Origin: Brachionus rotundiformis
Lineage: Eukaryota; Rotifera; Eurotatoria; Ploima; Brachionidae
Length of the DNA stretch: 64,000 nt
NCBI GenBank assembly: GCA_016802295.1
Contig: JAESIW010000180.1
Location: 72,752 to 136,751 of the forward strand
Direction: 5' to 3'
Under the pieces are notes generated by a model. That model was not told the DNA's origin. It did no database searches and saw nothing but the letters and a program-made list of their open reading frames with translations. Below, piece by piece: positions 1 to 10,759 of the stretch; positions within the stretch are counted from its first letter, which is position 1, and each line of letters begins with the position of its first letter. The position numbers and the translations under genes were made by a program.

Positions 1-777
1 TTCTAAAGATTTATACTTCATCCAAAACTCGTATTCCTTTTCCAATAGGTCAATATAACTCTCTAAAAAATCTAAATCATTGGAATGTCTATAATAGGCG
101 TAAGCCATTTGAATTAACAATGGTGGCTGACTTCTATTAAGATAATAAATTTGAGCACCATTTGGAACAAAACCGTTCAACTGAAGAATATCAAAAAAAT
201 TGAGCAAAATTCCTTTCACTGTCTCTGTCATATCGCTTATTAAAAGGGCCTCAACTATCCAATAGGTGTCCCAATAGTAGTATTCAATGAATCTTCCACC
301 TGGTACAATGAACGCATTTTGAGACAAAAATGCGCTTGTCTTGCACCTAGAGCATAGATTTGAGCCATCAAATTTTTTTGCCAAATTTCTCCATCTTGAA
401 TGCAAACTATTTGCCAAGTGTCTCAGATTAAAGTTTTTAATACGCGACAAAAATGCCGGTTTCTGACCCCAGTCAGCTAATTCAGCAGGGACAATATCAC
501 TACCTGATGGAAGAAAGTTCTCATCTACAAACTGCTTCAGCAGAGTTAGGTTAGTTCGGTTGATATGGGAAAATTTATGCAATACATCAACCTCACTGTA
601 CCGAGTTGGCATGTCAACAAAAGTTTTTGAGTCTGAGAACATGCGACTCATTTGAACTGTGTGCAGCAGTTCGCCATGGCAGAATATCTTTGACAAACAC
701 CTGCCAATATTAATCAATTGAAAATAACAAATATTAATATTAATTATTAAAATAAAAAATTTTATTCCAAATTTCAT
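1..777 (-). CDS. Trehalase (GH37), 3' part beyond window edge
   Basis: Encodes the first 259 residues of an alpha,alpha-trehalase, which splits trehalose into two glucoses. The frame is open from the ATG at 775-777 down to position 1. A hydrophobic N-terminus looks like a signal peptide, so the enzyme should enter the secretory route. The GH37 family signature PGGRFIEYYYWDTYW is intact (about 275-325 on the plus strand), followed by the conserved NGFVPNG and LNRSQPPLL blocks. The catalytic Asp and Glu would lie in the missing part. It is clearly paralogous to the complete trehalase at 9038-10759; the block around LNRSQPPLL is almost identical. No intron is seen in the visible part. It is divergently oriented to the FICD gene 266 bp away. 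Confidence 0.93.
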   Translation of the reverse strand, partial: MKFGIKFFILIININICYFQLINIGRCLSKIFCHGELLHTVQMSRMFSDSKTFVDMPTRYSEVDVLHKFSHINRTNLTLLKQFVDENFLPSGSDIVPAELADWGQKPAFLSRIKNFNLRHLANSLHSRWRNLAKKFDGSNLCSRCKTSAFLSQNAFIVPGGRFIEYYYWDTYWIVEALLISDMTETVKGILLNFFDILQLNGFVPNGAQIYYLNRSQPPLLIQMAYAYYRHSNDLDFLESYIDLLEKEYEFWMKYKSLE

Positions 778-1043
778 AATTTCCAAGCGATTAAAATTGA
801 ATTTTTGGTTCTTTTTAAAATAAATTTTTATCTAATTTTAGTTTTTTTAATTTCGCACCTGTAAGCTATATCTAGACTCGCTAAACAAAGAACCCATTTG
901 ACGTTTCAACCGAAATGTGAAGAATATATTATGATTAAGACATAAATAGAAGCATATAAAGAGAAAATAATTATTATTTTTATTGAATAATTTATTTAAA
1001 TTTTGAATTAAATTTTTTTAAAAGAAAAAAATGATCTCATAAA
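778..1043. promoter_or_regulatory. Shared head-to-head intergenic region of trehalase and FICD
   Basis: Only 266 bp separate the start codon of the minus-strand trehalase from that of the plus-strand FICD homologue, so both promoters and 5' UTRs must lie here unless leader exons are farther away. The sequence is AT-rich and shows no clear TATA box or other motif that I can name. Calling it a bidirectional promoter is inference from spacing. Confidence 0.4.
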
Positions 1044-4000
1044 ATGAGCAAGGCCGAAAAGAGTTCGAGGCGACATGGGCCCCGCAATCCAGAGCCTAGT
1101 CAGAGCCTGGTACAATCCATCCGCCAATCCATTGTGTTTAACCTTTTTATCATTATCATTATCTCGATTCTGACAAACAGTATTTACTACAACTTTGTGC
1201 TCAATCGGAGCGAGCTCTCCATATTCCATGTTAATAGACTTTCATGGACGACCAAGTCCAAGCCGAGTCTCAAATCGCTGATTACCTGGTCGCCAGCTTC
1301 TAATTATCTAGAACAGTCCACAAAACTTAAAATAAAGTCCTATGAGCATGTTTTCTTTGCATCCATGGACCAAAGTGATCCTAAAGATGAATCTGTTCTT
1401 AACGAACCAATTTTACAAAAAGATAAAGCATCTGGTAAATATATTTTTTATTTAATTTGCCATAAAATATTTTTTTTTTGTTTATCAAAGAATAAAAATT
1501 TTTCCAAAAATTCAAAAATGTAATTAATATTATTTTTAAAGTCAGATTTAATCTTTATTGGGCCAATTTAAAATTAAAAATGAACCTTTGATAAAATTTG
1601 GCAAAATAAAACAGAACAAAATATGAATAAATCTAGTAACTTTTAAGTAGAATAGTTGGAGACTTTGAAAACAATGTTGCACCATTTTCCATTCATTTTT
1701 TTTTGACATTTTGTTCTGTTTCATTGTGCCAAATTTTATAAAATCATTAAAATTTTAAATATATATAAATTGTAATTTAAATATTTCACAATTTTATTAT
1801 TTTTTAAAAAATCTCATTTTATTGGAGTTTATAATAAGATAGGCAAGTATCGATTAATTGAAGATAAAAAATTGTCCATAGTTTTGTTAATTTGGTACAG
1901 AAGTATAAAATTGGTACAGGTGTATAAATACAACATGGTGCAACATACGAAGTTTCTCAGTTGACCAAGTCTACTAATTGTGAGTCAAAACTCGTCAAAA
2001 AGCACCTCGTTTATACTTCTGTACCAAATTAACTAAACTATTAGACTGTGATTTTTTAATCGAAGAAATCTGAATTCCTCCGCTATATTTAGAATGGAAA
2101 ATTCAACTCCTTCCAGTTTTCAAATTTTCCAATATAAATTATTTACTAAATCAAGTATTTGATTCAGGAATAAATTTTTTTGTTCAATGTCACAAAATTA
2201 GATAACAAAGTTTTTAGATTGGTATCTATTTAGTATAAAATAATTTTTTTCAGTTTCAGTAAAATATTCTTAACTAATTTTTTAGGGCATGTATTTTACG
2301 TGATAGTAAATTAATTTTCTGCTACTAAAAAAAATGACATTAATTTTATTTTTATTTCTTTATTTTTATGCTATTAAAAAAATTAATTGATACAAATTAT
2401 AAGAAAATGATATTAATTTTTATTGATGATAATAACAAAAAAAGGAAAAAATTAATTTTCTTAGATCTATTTCTCGCAGGCTTACTTTGATCACTCATTT
2501 GGTTTTTGCGAGGTCTACCTCTCGGACGTTTAGCTGGGAAATTTTCTACTAAATTCAACACACTTGGCTCTGATTCGAATACACAATGAACGATATTTAG
2601 CTGTTCATTTGTTTCTTCATTTGACGTCATTGGCGCTACAACTTGCTCTCGTAAATTTTGACCATTCTCAGTCGCAGGTTCTTGTTCATCTTCGAATTCA
2701 ATAATGAACCAAAGTTCGTCTTCGGCCACCTCATTTTCTTAATGACTTTGAGTTTCGATCGGCTGTTGGTTAAGAGCATCTTTATTCTTCGCAGGCCTTC
2801 CTTTCTTTCTTTTTTCACCCAGTGGCACATCTTTTGCGCTCTCGTGCCATGGCATACCTCTATCGCGACAAAGAATAGTTACTATATGTTTGCACATATA
2901 GTTTTTTTCCAAAAGGGACAAGTACACGTACTCTTTCTCAACTGCTTAATTAGTTCAATCAAATGTTTGAGTATATAAACACATTTATATAGTTGTTAAT
3001 TAATATTTATTTGATTAATTATTTAGTATCACATAAACAAAATAATTATCATTTTAAATTTATTTTTGGTATCTTAAGTATGAATTTTAGTATCATTTTT
3101 AATTTTTTTTTTGTAGCAGAAAAATAAATTTAGTATCAGTATAAAATATAAGACATTTTTTAGTATCAATATCATCAAAATATTTATATATTTACAAAAT
3201 TCTTTAAAATTTTAAAATTTGTATTAATTATATAAGTTTATATTTTATTAGTAGAAAAAAAAAATTTTAAATTTTGATTAAGAAAAATATTTTTTTGCTC
3301 AATGTCACAACAATTAATGTCTTTTATTCCAAATTAGATGAAGACATATCTAATGAAATTAAAATGGCCTTGGCTGTGGCAAAAAGACTGGTTATTACAG
3401 AAAAATTGGACAAAGCGGGAAAAATTTACAGACGCTTGTTGGAACTGGACCCACGCAATGTTGACGTTCTCTTCTCTTATGGTGAATATCTCGAAAAGCA
3501 CCAAAAAGATGTGGTTGCAGCTGAGCACTTTTACTCCAGGGTTGTTAGCCTAGAGCCAAATAACAACCAGGCTAATTTAAACTTGAAAAGAGCCTTACCA
3601 TTGGTAACAAAAAAAGATCGTCAAATGCTGGACAATTTGGACAAGCTGCTTAGAAGTTTTTATGAAATTCCAGCAGGGAATAGCGCCTTTAAAAGAGCAA
3701 AACGCGAGGCCTATTTCATGCATATATACCACTCGAATGCAATCGAGGGCAATACTCTCAATTTGCAGCAGACCAGGCACATAGTTGAAAATCGGATGGC
3801 TGTCGGAGGCAAGAGCCTTCACGAGCAAAATGAAGTATTAGGCCTGGACGCTGCCATGCGGTTCTTAAACGAGACTCTTTTGTATCGACCACTAGGTCAT
3901 TTTAAGATCGAAGACATTTTGGACATACACAGAAGGATTTTGGGCTTTTGTGATCCAATAGAGTCTGGCAAGTTCCGCAAGCACCAGGTTTTTGTTGGAC

Positions 4001-4476
4001 ACTTTACACCACCGAGTCCGGATCATGTTGATCACTTAATGCAGGAATTTATTGAGTGGCTCAATTCAAATGAGTTGCTTACAGAGGCCCATCCGGTTCA
4101 AATAGCCGCCATGGCTCACTACAAATTTGTCTACATACATCCATTTTATGATGGTAATGGGCGCACTGCAAGGCTCATTATGAACTTGTTGCTAATGAAG
4201 TTCGGCTATCCGCCGATTATAATCAAAAAAGAAGACAGACTGGATTATTATGAGAAGCTAGAAATGGCCAATCAAGGTGACATAAAGCCTTTTATACGCT
4301 TTGTGGCAATGTGTACACACAAAACTTTGCTGGAGTACATACGTTTGTGTAATAACTCGCATATTTTGAGTGTAGATGACCAAGAAAAGATGTTTCGCCG
4401 AGATATTATTTTAAATGATATTTTATATAGTGATGAGAACACTGGTGAGGTGAATTATGCACCATTGGGTGATTGA
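1044..4476 (+). CDS. FICD: FICD-type protein adenylyltransferase (Fic domain, TPR, membrane anchor)
   Basis: Two exons, join(1044..1434, 3338..4476), give 509 aa; human FICD has 458. The donor is TCTG|GTAAAT and the acceptor CCAAATTAG|ATGAAG; the phase-1 junction restores a single frame, which supports the model. A hydrophobic segment at residues about 29-50 is a type II signal anchor. TPR motifs lie at about 141-210. The autoinhibitory helix SNAIEGN carries Glu267 and the Fic motif HPFYDGNGRT carries the catalytic His398. In the family this ER-lumen enzyme adds and removes AMP on the chaperone BiP; both the AMPylation and the inhibitory Glu residues are present, so a bifunctional enzyme is expected. 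A poly(A) signal AATAAA lies at 4486-4491. The 1.9-kb intron contains repeats and a MULE-like remnant. Confidence 0.93.
1591..1739. repeat. Foldback (inverted repeat) in FICD intron
   Basis: Positions 1591-1622 and 1708-1739 are inverted copies of one another, matching at 30 of 32 positions by eye. The element lies wholly in the FICD intron and looks like a small MITE or foldback element. The inner part has a GTTGCACCATT motif that also occurs in the palindromic element at about 55.6-56.0 kb. Confidence 0.7.
1880..2039. repeat. Foldback (inverted repeat) in FICD intron
   Basis: Positions 1880-1907 and 2012-2039 are inverted copies, 27 of 28 positions matching, around the core TTAATTTGGTACAGAAGTAT. 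It is a second short foldback element next to the one at 1591-1739. Confidence 0.72.
2307..3132 (-). mobile_element. MULE-like DNA transposon remnant (SWIM finger, AT-hook)
   Basis: The minus strand encodes two decayed blocks: CTCPFWKK followed, after a one-base frameshift in an A-run, by NYMCKHI, which together resemble a SWIM zinc finger (CxC...CxH); and further downstream GRP-type AT-hook stretches (GRPAKNK, RPRGRPRKN). This combination is typical of the C-terminus of Mutator-like transposases. Similar ends in inverse orientation, with a shared TTTTCTGCTAC core, lie at 2307-2325 and 3113-3132 and may be the terminal inverted repeats. The transposase core is gone, so this is a deletion derivative inside the FICD intron. 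Confidence 0.55.
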
Positions 4477-4739
4477 TATATACACAATAAATATAGATAA
4501 AAATGATAACATTTTTATTTGTTAAATAATAAGAGTTCAAAGTGTTTTTATATTTGTGAACAGTCTGTCAGGGGTTTATCCAGTGATTTGATTTTCATAA
4601 AAATTAATAAAATATTTTAGTTTTTTAAATTCTTTTATAAATTAAAAATTTGTTTGATTTTAATTTAAAAATTGATCTATTAATAAAATTTTGGTCTTTT
4701 TGTTAAAAAAACTGACAGTGAATTTAAAACTACCTATTA

Positions 4740-5040
4740 GGAAGATGATTTTTCAGATGCTAACTCTTTTTCCAAACAAATGACCACCAAAAGAATATGT
4801 AAGCTTCTACAAGTTGATGGTCAACTCAGAACCATTAAGCCAATACATCAAGTATTAAGCAAAAGACAATGCTGATTTTGATATGAACTCTGAATAAAAG
4901 AAAAATTTATACCAAAGAGAAATCTTAAGAGCGACGGACAACCAACAGTAAAATGGAGATCAACAATCACCAAAGAGTTGAAAGGAGGATCAGAGCGAAG
5001 CAAAGGTAAAAACAGAATATTCAAAAAATTAACCATCTAC
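4740..5040 (+). mobile_element. Non-LTR retrotransposon 3' fragment
   Basis: The plus strand translates in broken frames to SEPLSQYIK and a downstream basic block that match the same parts of the non-LTR element at 16.5-16.8 kb (KSEPLSQCI and the GGQRSRK region). Several stops and shifts make it dead. The neighbouring 4477-4739 and 5041-5445 are AT-rich with nothing recognisable. Confidence 0.5.
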
Positions 5041-5470
5041 AGGCTAGTGGAAAAATTTTTTTTGATCAGTACTAAAATATCATAACTTCCTATAATAACT
5101 TAAGCTAAAGTACAAATTTTAGCGATTAATTTTTTACCCAAAAAACAAATTCGGATCGAGGGATTTTAAGAGCCTTTATAGAATTTATCAGTTGGTTTTA
5201 GACTAAAGAAAAAATTAACAATTCATAGTTAGTAAATTTTGGAAATCTCTATTTGCCAAAGCAAAAGTTTAAATTATAAAATTAAACAGATAAGCAGAGT
5301 TGGTCAAAAAGTAAAAGTCAAATTTGAATGAAAGATTATTTAAAAAAAAATTGCTTATTTATTTACTCTTTATAATTGAACATTTATCATTTATTTAAAT
5401 CAGTAATTATTCTTTACTCATCGAATAATTTTTTAAATTACATTATTAAATGCAATGGTAAATAAGTGAA

Positions 5471-6246
5471 ATGAAAAGATCCAACATCAAAATAGTTCTG
5501 AGGTACATCAAGAAATTTACCAAGTTCACATATGGACATCTTGATGGCCTCATTATAGGGCATATGGACAAGGAGACGCTCCACTCCTTCGTCCGGACGC
5601 CACTGGGCAAACTTAAGAACGCAGGGTGGGTTGTTAATACCAAGAAGTCCGTTTTAAAACCGATAAGGAGGATAAGGTTCTTAGGAGCCGATTGGGACGG
5701 TTTAGGAATAGCTAGGTTTCCTGAAGCAATTAAGTTCGTTAGGGAAGTATCTCAAGCCCTTTTATTATCCGACCCAAAAGGCAGGATGCTTCAGAGAGTG
5801 AGAGGTTACCTTAATTACTATCTTTCATTTGCGGGTAGACCATCGCCAATTATTAACACGTTCCTAAAGATGACCCCAATCACCCGAAGAGGGTACTGGT
5901 GGTTCATGGATGTCCTTCTAAAGATAGATAGGTAAGACAAGATATAGGGAACCTAGAGACATCTGGTATACAGACGCAATTCGAACAAATACAAACGATA
6001 CCAGATGCGTATCGTAAGCGTACACTGGAAGTCGAGACGGGATATCTCACTTCCTGCTTCCACAGAAGCGATCTTCGAAGCGATCACACAGAAGGTATCC
6101 CAAGAACAAACATCTGCATGTGGATAATATGGCAGTGCTGGGTTTATGGAAGAGAGGACGAGCAAAATGGCTAAGGTTCGCCTCAAGCTCATCACTGAGA
6201 TGAGGCGCAGTGCCACCGGTCAGCCAAAGATTTCAGAAAATGTGAA
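5471..6246 (+). pseudogene. Reverse transcriptase-RNase H fragment of an LTR or DIRS-type element
   Basis: A 154-aa open frame (5471-5935) carries the block SVLKPIRRIRFLGADWDG, which sits after the catalytic box in RTs of LTR and DIRS-type elements, then a region joining to RNase H. The catalytic YxDD box is degenerate (YGHLDGLIIG). Beyond the stop at 5935 further decayed coding sequence can be read to about 6246, including HVDNMAVLGLWKRGRAKW, which resembles an RNase H C-terminal part. Everything upstream of the catalytic box is missing. Assignment between gypsy-like and DIRS-like is uncertain. Confidence 0.6.
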
Positions 6247-6285
6247 ATTTCATCCAAAACTTCCAATGCAAAAATAAAAAAAATT

Positions 6286-6582
6286 GTAACAAACCCTACG
6301 TATCACTTGATCATCACCTTTTCAACTGATGCTCAATGATAAGTAAGAGTTAATATACTTGTCACATATCTCAGAAGATAGACGCTTCTAGATGCTGATA
6401 TAAACAATGTATAATAGCTCACATGTTGTCTTAATTATAAACTCATGGGTATAAATAACGATTCCATTCTCAGTGCTAGGGAGATATATATTTGAGCAAT
6501 AACACCTACTATATAAATGTTAGAGCTCAAAGATCATTTAATAAACTATTCAAAAGTAAACTTGTTTTATCATTCATTAACA
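6286..6582 (+). repeat. Possible LTR of the preceding retroelement
   Basis: Directly after the RT fragment and an A-rich run, the sequence TGTAACAAACC begins a segment with a TATA-like GGTATAAATAA (about 6448) and an AATAAA-like site near 6540; it could end at TTAACA near 6582. This has the layout of a 3' LTR, but no second copy is in the window. Confidence 0.3.
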
Positions 6583-6667
6583 CGCCTTAAGAATTTTATA
6601 TCGTTGGTTCTAAATGTCCAAAACTCGTTTTATAAATGAAACAAAGTGAAAAAAATTTTGTTAAGCC

Positions 6668-6758
6668 TACTGCGGAAGTCTGCAAAATTGCACCTTATTT
6701 AAAAGTATTAAAAATAAAAGACAATTAGTTTGCACAGATTTTGCAGACTTCCGCAGTA
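6668..6758. repeat. Perfect 21-bp inverted repeat
   Basis: Positions 6668-6688 and 6738-6758 are perfect inverted copies around TACTGCGGAAGTCTGCAAAA, separated by 49 nt. It abuts the end of the CR1-like fragment at 6777. It may be a small foldback element; no gene is affected. Confidence 0.75.
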
Positions 6759-6776
6759 AGTTGAACAGTAAGAGTT

Positions 6777-7378
6777 TTAATGCGGGACTATCCTATTTGA
6801 GAAAAAGGTATGTCTGGCACTAACCGCAGCTGCAAAATCGTTTCTAATTTTAGCAGGGAAACTTTCTCTCTGAGCTCTGATACTATTCCTTCTTAACGCC
6901 GCAGCAGGACCATTGTATTCTGATCTATTTCTGATCCAATCTCTGACCAGGTCCACTTTTTCTAAACCATTGACTAATTTGTACATTTCAATCAAGTCTC
7001 CTCTCACTCTCCTTTCACTAAGCCTTGTCAAACCCAGCTTAACCAACCTCATTTCATACGACATATTTTTTAGATGCACAGGTATTTTTGTCGCCTTCTC
7101 TTGTATCCTCTCTAATTCATTCACATCCTTTTTCATACTTGGATTCCAAACCTGTACTGCGTAGTCTAGATGGGGTCTCACCATTGATGTATACAAACTT
7201 AACCACAACCTTTCATCTCTACTTGTAAACGTTCGCTTTAACACAAGCATTTTTTACTTGGCGGGTCCACTTTAAATCTGATGTGACCATCACTCCTAGA
7301 TCCCTCTCACACTCCGTGGTCATTAATATAACATTTGAATAATTAATTTCTCTATTTAAAAATTTGCACGTGCTCATG
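6777..7378 (-). pseudogene. CR1/Rex-like non-LTR retrotransposon, RT C-terminal part
   Basis: The 157-aa frame at 6777-7250 begins with RDERLWLSLYTSMVRPHLDY and continues with VWNPSMKKDVNELERIQEKA and LGLTRLSERRVRGDLIEMYK, the typical C-terminal domain of RTs of CR1/Rex/Jockey-like elements. The preceding part (to about 7378) continues in another frame with ERDLGVMVTSDLKW, so at least one frameshift is present. The element is 5'-truncated. A related fragment lies at 38109-38358. Confidence 0.8.
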
Positions 7379-7410
7379 GTTTAGAAACTCACTTGCTGGA
7401 TAAACGTGAC

Positions 7411-9037
7411 CAAAGATTACGTAAGCCAATAGCCATCGCAGTCAAAGCATTCTTTAGCAGTGCTTATTTTAAATATAAGCAAGTCGATGATGCAAAATTA
7501 TATAACCACTTGAACTGATAAAAAAATTTTGTTGATACAGAATTTGGCAATTTTATTTTTGGTTATATTTTAATAAAAATACTAAATTTTTTAATTAATT
7601 TTTGTGAATAAAGTCGTTCAAACTAACAAATTTTTCATACACATATTTTTAAAAACTATCTATCTAAGCTATAGTTTCGAGAGCTAGGTTCTGGGATATA
7701 ATCTTTTATAATTAATCACCTGTTAGTCTAATTAGAAAGACTCAAACACTAAAATTTAAAAAAGAATAACATTAAATTTTTTATTTCAAGATAATCTAAA
7801 AATTGGAAAAAAACATGTGCAACAAAACAAACACCAATAAATAACAAACTCTAAAATCAAAATCTTTAAGTGTATACAAATTAAAAAAATTATTTTAAAA
7901 GAGAATTTAAAAGTAATCTAAATAGATATAACCTTTTGAAAAGGTTTTTTTTAATTTTAAATTAAAGAAGATAAAATAATGCCGCTATTTCGCTAATTTT
8001 TTTTATAATTTTTTTAAAATGAATTTAAACAAAAAAATTAGATAAATTTGTATAAATTCAATAATCAAATAATTATAGACCTTATACAAAAGTTCTTAGA
8101 TAGGATTTATTTTCAAACAATCGAAAAATCAATTTTTCAAACCCCTTGGATAAATATTTGTCAAGAGTAGATAATATTTTTACATTTTTTTCTAGTTATC
8201 AGATAATTTTATTTAATGAGAAAAAATTTTCAATTAATTTCAGAATCTTATTTTTGATACTCAGACTTGTTTAGCCTTGATAAATAAATTAAGTGTTTGG
8301 AGTGCCTAGAAAAAACTGTATGGAAAAGGCTATTTTAATAATTTAAAAATGTCAAAAAATTAAAATAAATAAAATCTTTTGTCTAATAAAAACACCTTCC
8401 TCTGGCATTTAAGGTCTAGATTAGATAACATATTAAATTATAAAATTCTATCCAAAACAAAAAATACTTTTTAATTTTAGCAAAAACAAATAATAACGAA
8501 ACAGTAAAACAAGATTTGAAAATTTTCATAAAAAAAAGTATTTTATTTGATCAAAGTGCTTTTTTTTATAAGTTAAATCAGAAATATTAAAAGATAATAA
8601 ATAAAAATATTAAACATTCCAAATAGATCAAAGATCTGGCCTTACTTTTCTTAAACTAAAAACTAAACTAAAAACCTCACAACTTTGTATCTCAGAATTT
8701 GTTTATTTTTACCAACATAAAAAGATTAAATAAGTGAACAATATCGACTTCTAATTTTAGCCCATAGGAATACAAGACAAGTCAAAAATGTCACGAAATA
8801 TTTAGGTAATGGCCCATTTTGATACATTTTATTAGAATAAAATAGAAAATTTTATCAAAATTTATCAACTCTGGCAATTCTTGTTGGTACATAGTGCAAT
8901 AAAATTACTGCTGATATTTACCTAAAAATATAAAATGTTATACAGTGTTTAGATAAGATTACGCCTTTCTAAATTTTATTAGTTTTTACAAGACTTTAAA
9001 TTTATTATCTAAATTTAAGAAAATTAATTGAACAATT
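7411..9037. other. Gene-free AT-rich intergenic stretch
   Basis: No convincing coding sequence, RNA gene or element boundary was seen. The sequence is rich in A and T runs. The promoter of the plus-strand trehalase must lie at its right end. Confidence 0.5.
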
Positions 9038-10759
9038 ATGAAAGCAATCTTGTTAATTTTGCTTGGCATTTATGTTCATTCAGCACATGGTGCCGCTCGG
9101 TCGAAAGCTATTGGTCTTTGTACATCCAACATTTACTGCATTGGCGATGTCTTGCATACCATTCAACTGGCAGGTTTGTTTCAGGACTCGAAGACCTTTG
9201 TTGACATGCCATCTAAGTTCAATGAGGCCAATATCTTGGACAAATTTTTGAAATTAAGCTCAAAAAATAGAACTGTGTTGAAAAAATTTGTAGAGGAGAA
9301 TTTTTATGAAAATGGACACGAAGTTGTCGAAATGGATCCTCTTGATTGGACTTCCAAGCCCAGCTATACTGAAAAAATAAAAGACAAAACATTGCGTAAT
9401 TTTTCCATTGATCTTAATCTAAAGTGGAAAAATTTGCTTAAAATGTTTGATCGATCCAGAATATGTGCTGAATGTGAATCGAGTGCCATTCTTACCAACA
9501 ATTCATTCATTGTGCCAGGTGGAAGATTTAATGAATATTATTATTGGGACAGTTATTGGGTCATAGAGGCTTTGCTAATCAGTGGAATGACCAATACTGC
9601 TAAGGGAATGATTTTGAATTTTATAGACATACTAAAACTGAACGGTTTTGTTCCAAATGGAGCAAGAATTTATTATCTTAATAGAAGTCAGCCACCATTG
9701 TTAATTCAAATGGTTCATATTTATTACAAATACACAAATGATTTGGAACTATTGAGAGCTTACATTGATCTTTTAGACAATGAATACGAGTTCTGGATGA
9801 AGTATAAATCTTTAGAAGTGGTAAAGAATGGTGAAAAGTTTACTCTGAACCAGTACAGAGTGGTATCTGATAGGCCTAGACCGGAGAGCTACAAAGAAGA
9901 CTTTATAAATGGCGAAGAGTCTGGCAATGCGAGTAAATACTACTCGAATGTGATGAGTGCGGCCGAATCTGGTTGGGATTTTAGTTCTAGATGGTTCGAA
10001 GATCCCATGGACATTAGGACTATATTCATAGACAAAATAGTGCCTGTTGACTTGAATTCAATTTTGTACAGAAATGAGAGAATAATGGAAGAGTTTCACT
10101 CTGTTTTGGGCAATAAGCAAAAGGCACAGAAGTATGGAGATCTGGCAGAGATGAGACACAGAGCGATAAACAGTGTGTTCTGGGACCCAGTGGTGAATAG
10201 TTATGGTGATTACAACTATGAAAAAGACATGGTCCAGACTAAGTATTTGTACATAACTGATTTGGCACCTCTGTGGTTCAATGTGACACCTCCAGTTGAC
10301 GATGAGCTTGTGCTCAAAAGGTACAAGAGCATTTTGTTTGATTATGTGTCCGGCATTCCGGCATCGAACATAAACACCCATCAGCAGTGGGATTTTCCGA
10401 ATGTGTGGGCTCCGTACCATCACTGGACAGTAGAGTATTTGATAAGAAGCAATCGAATTTCCCAGGGCTTGAATATAGCTCAGAGATTTGTAAATACAGT
10501 TTATTGTGGATGGAAGAAGACAATGAATATCTACGAAAAATATGATGCCGAACGACTAGGTGAGTATGGTCAAGGTGGCGAGTATGTAGTTCAAGAAGGC
10601 TTTGGATGGACTAATGGTGTTGCTATAAGTTTTTTAAATCATTTTTCAGATGATTTGTTTCCTACTTGTGACACAAAACCTGGAAATTCATCAGTAAAAA
10701 TATATGGAAATTATGTTTGGATATTTTTTTTAGGATTATTTTACTTTAATAAATTTTAA
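9038..10759 (+). CDS. Trehalase (GH37), GPI-type, complete
   Basis: A single-exon gene of 573 aa, the usual length of animal trehalases (human about 583). It hydrolyses trehalose to glucose, probably at the outer cell surface. Residues 1-19 form a signal peptide. Both family signatures are intact: PGGRFNEYYYWDSYW at 160-174 and QQWDFPNVWAP at 449-459. The likely acid and base are Asp314 in ESGWDFS and Glu515 in GQGGEYVVQEGFGWTNG, by comparison with bacterial GH37 enzymes. The C-terminus (GNSS followed by a hydrophobic stretch ending at residue 573) looks like a GPI-attachment signal. The paralogue at 1-777 lies 8.3 kb away on the opposite strand. An intron-less form could indicate a retrocopy, but the other copy also shows no intron in its visible half. 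Confidence 0.96.
   Translation: MKAILLILLGIYVHSAHGAARSKAIGLCTSNIYCIGDVLHTIQLAGLFQDSKTFVDMPSKFNEANILDKFLKLSSKNRTVLKKFVEENFYENGHEVVEMDPLDWTSKPSYTEKIKDKTLRNFSIDLNLKWKNLLKMFDRSRICAECESSAILTNNSFIVPGGRFNEYYYWDSYWVIEALLISGMTNTAKGMILNFIDILKLNGFVPNGARIYYLNRSQPPLLIQMVHIYYKYTNDLELLRAYIDLLDNEYEFWMKYKSLEVVKNGEKFTLNQYRVVSDRPRPESYKEDFINGEESGNASKYYSNVMSAAESGWDFSSRWFEDPMDIRTIFIDKIVPVDLNSILYRNERIMEEFHSVLGNKQKAQKYGDLAEMRHRAINSVFWDPVVNSYGDYNYEKDMVQTKYLYITDLAPLWFNVTPPVDDELVLKRYKSILFDYVSGIPASNINTHQQWDFPNVWAPYHHWTVEYLIRSNRISQGLNIAQRFVNTVYCGWKKTMNIYEKYDAERLGEYGQGGEYVVQEGFGWTNGVAISFLNHFSDDLFPTCDTKPGNSSVKIYGNYVWIFFLGLFYFNKF

Noticed and set aside
6286..6582. Complete LTR retrotransposon at 5.4-6.6 kb
   Set aside because: Only the RT-RNase H end and one LTR-like segment exist; no 5' LTR, primer site, gag or integrase is seen.
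10058..10523. Minus-strand frames within the trehalase
   Set aside because: Shadows of the well-supported plus-strand trehalase.
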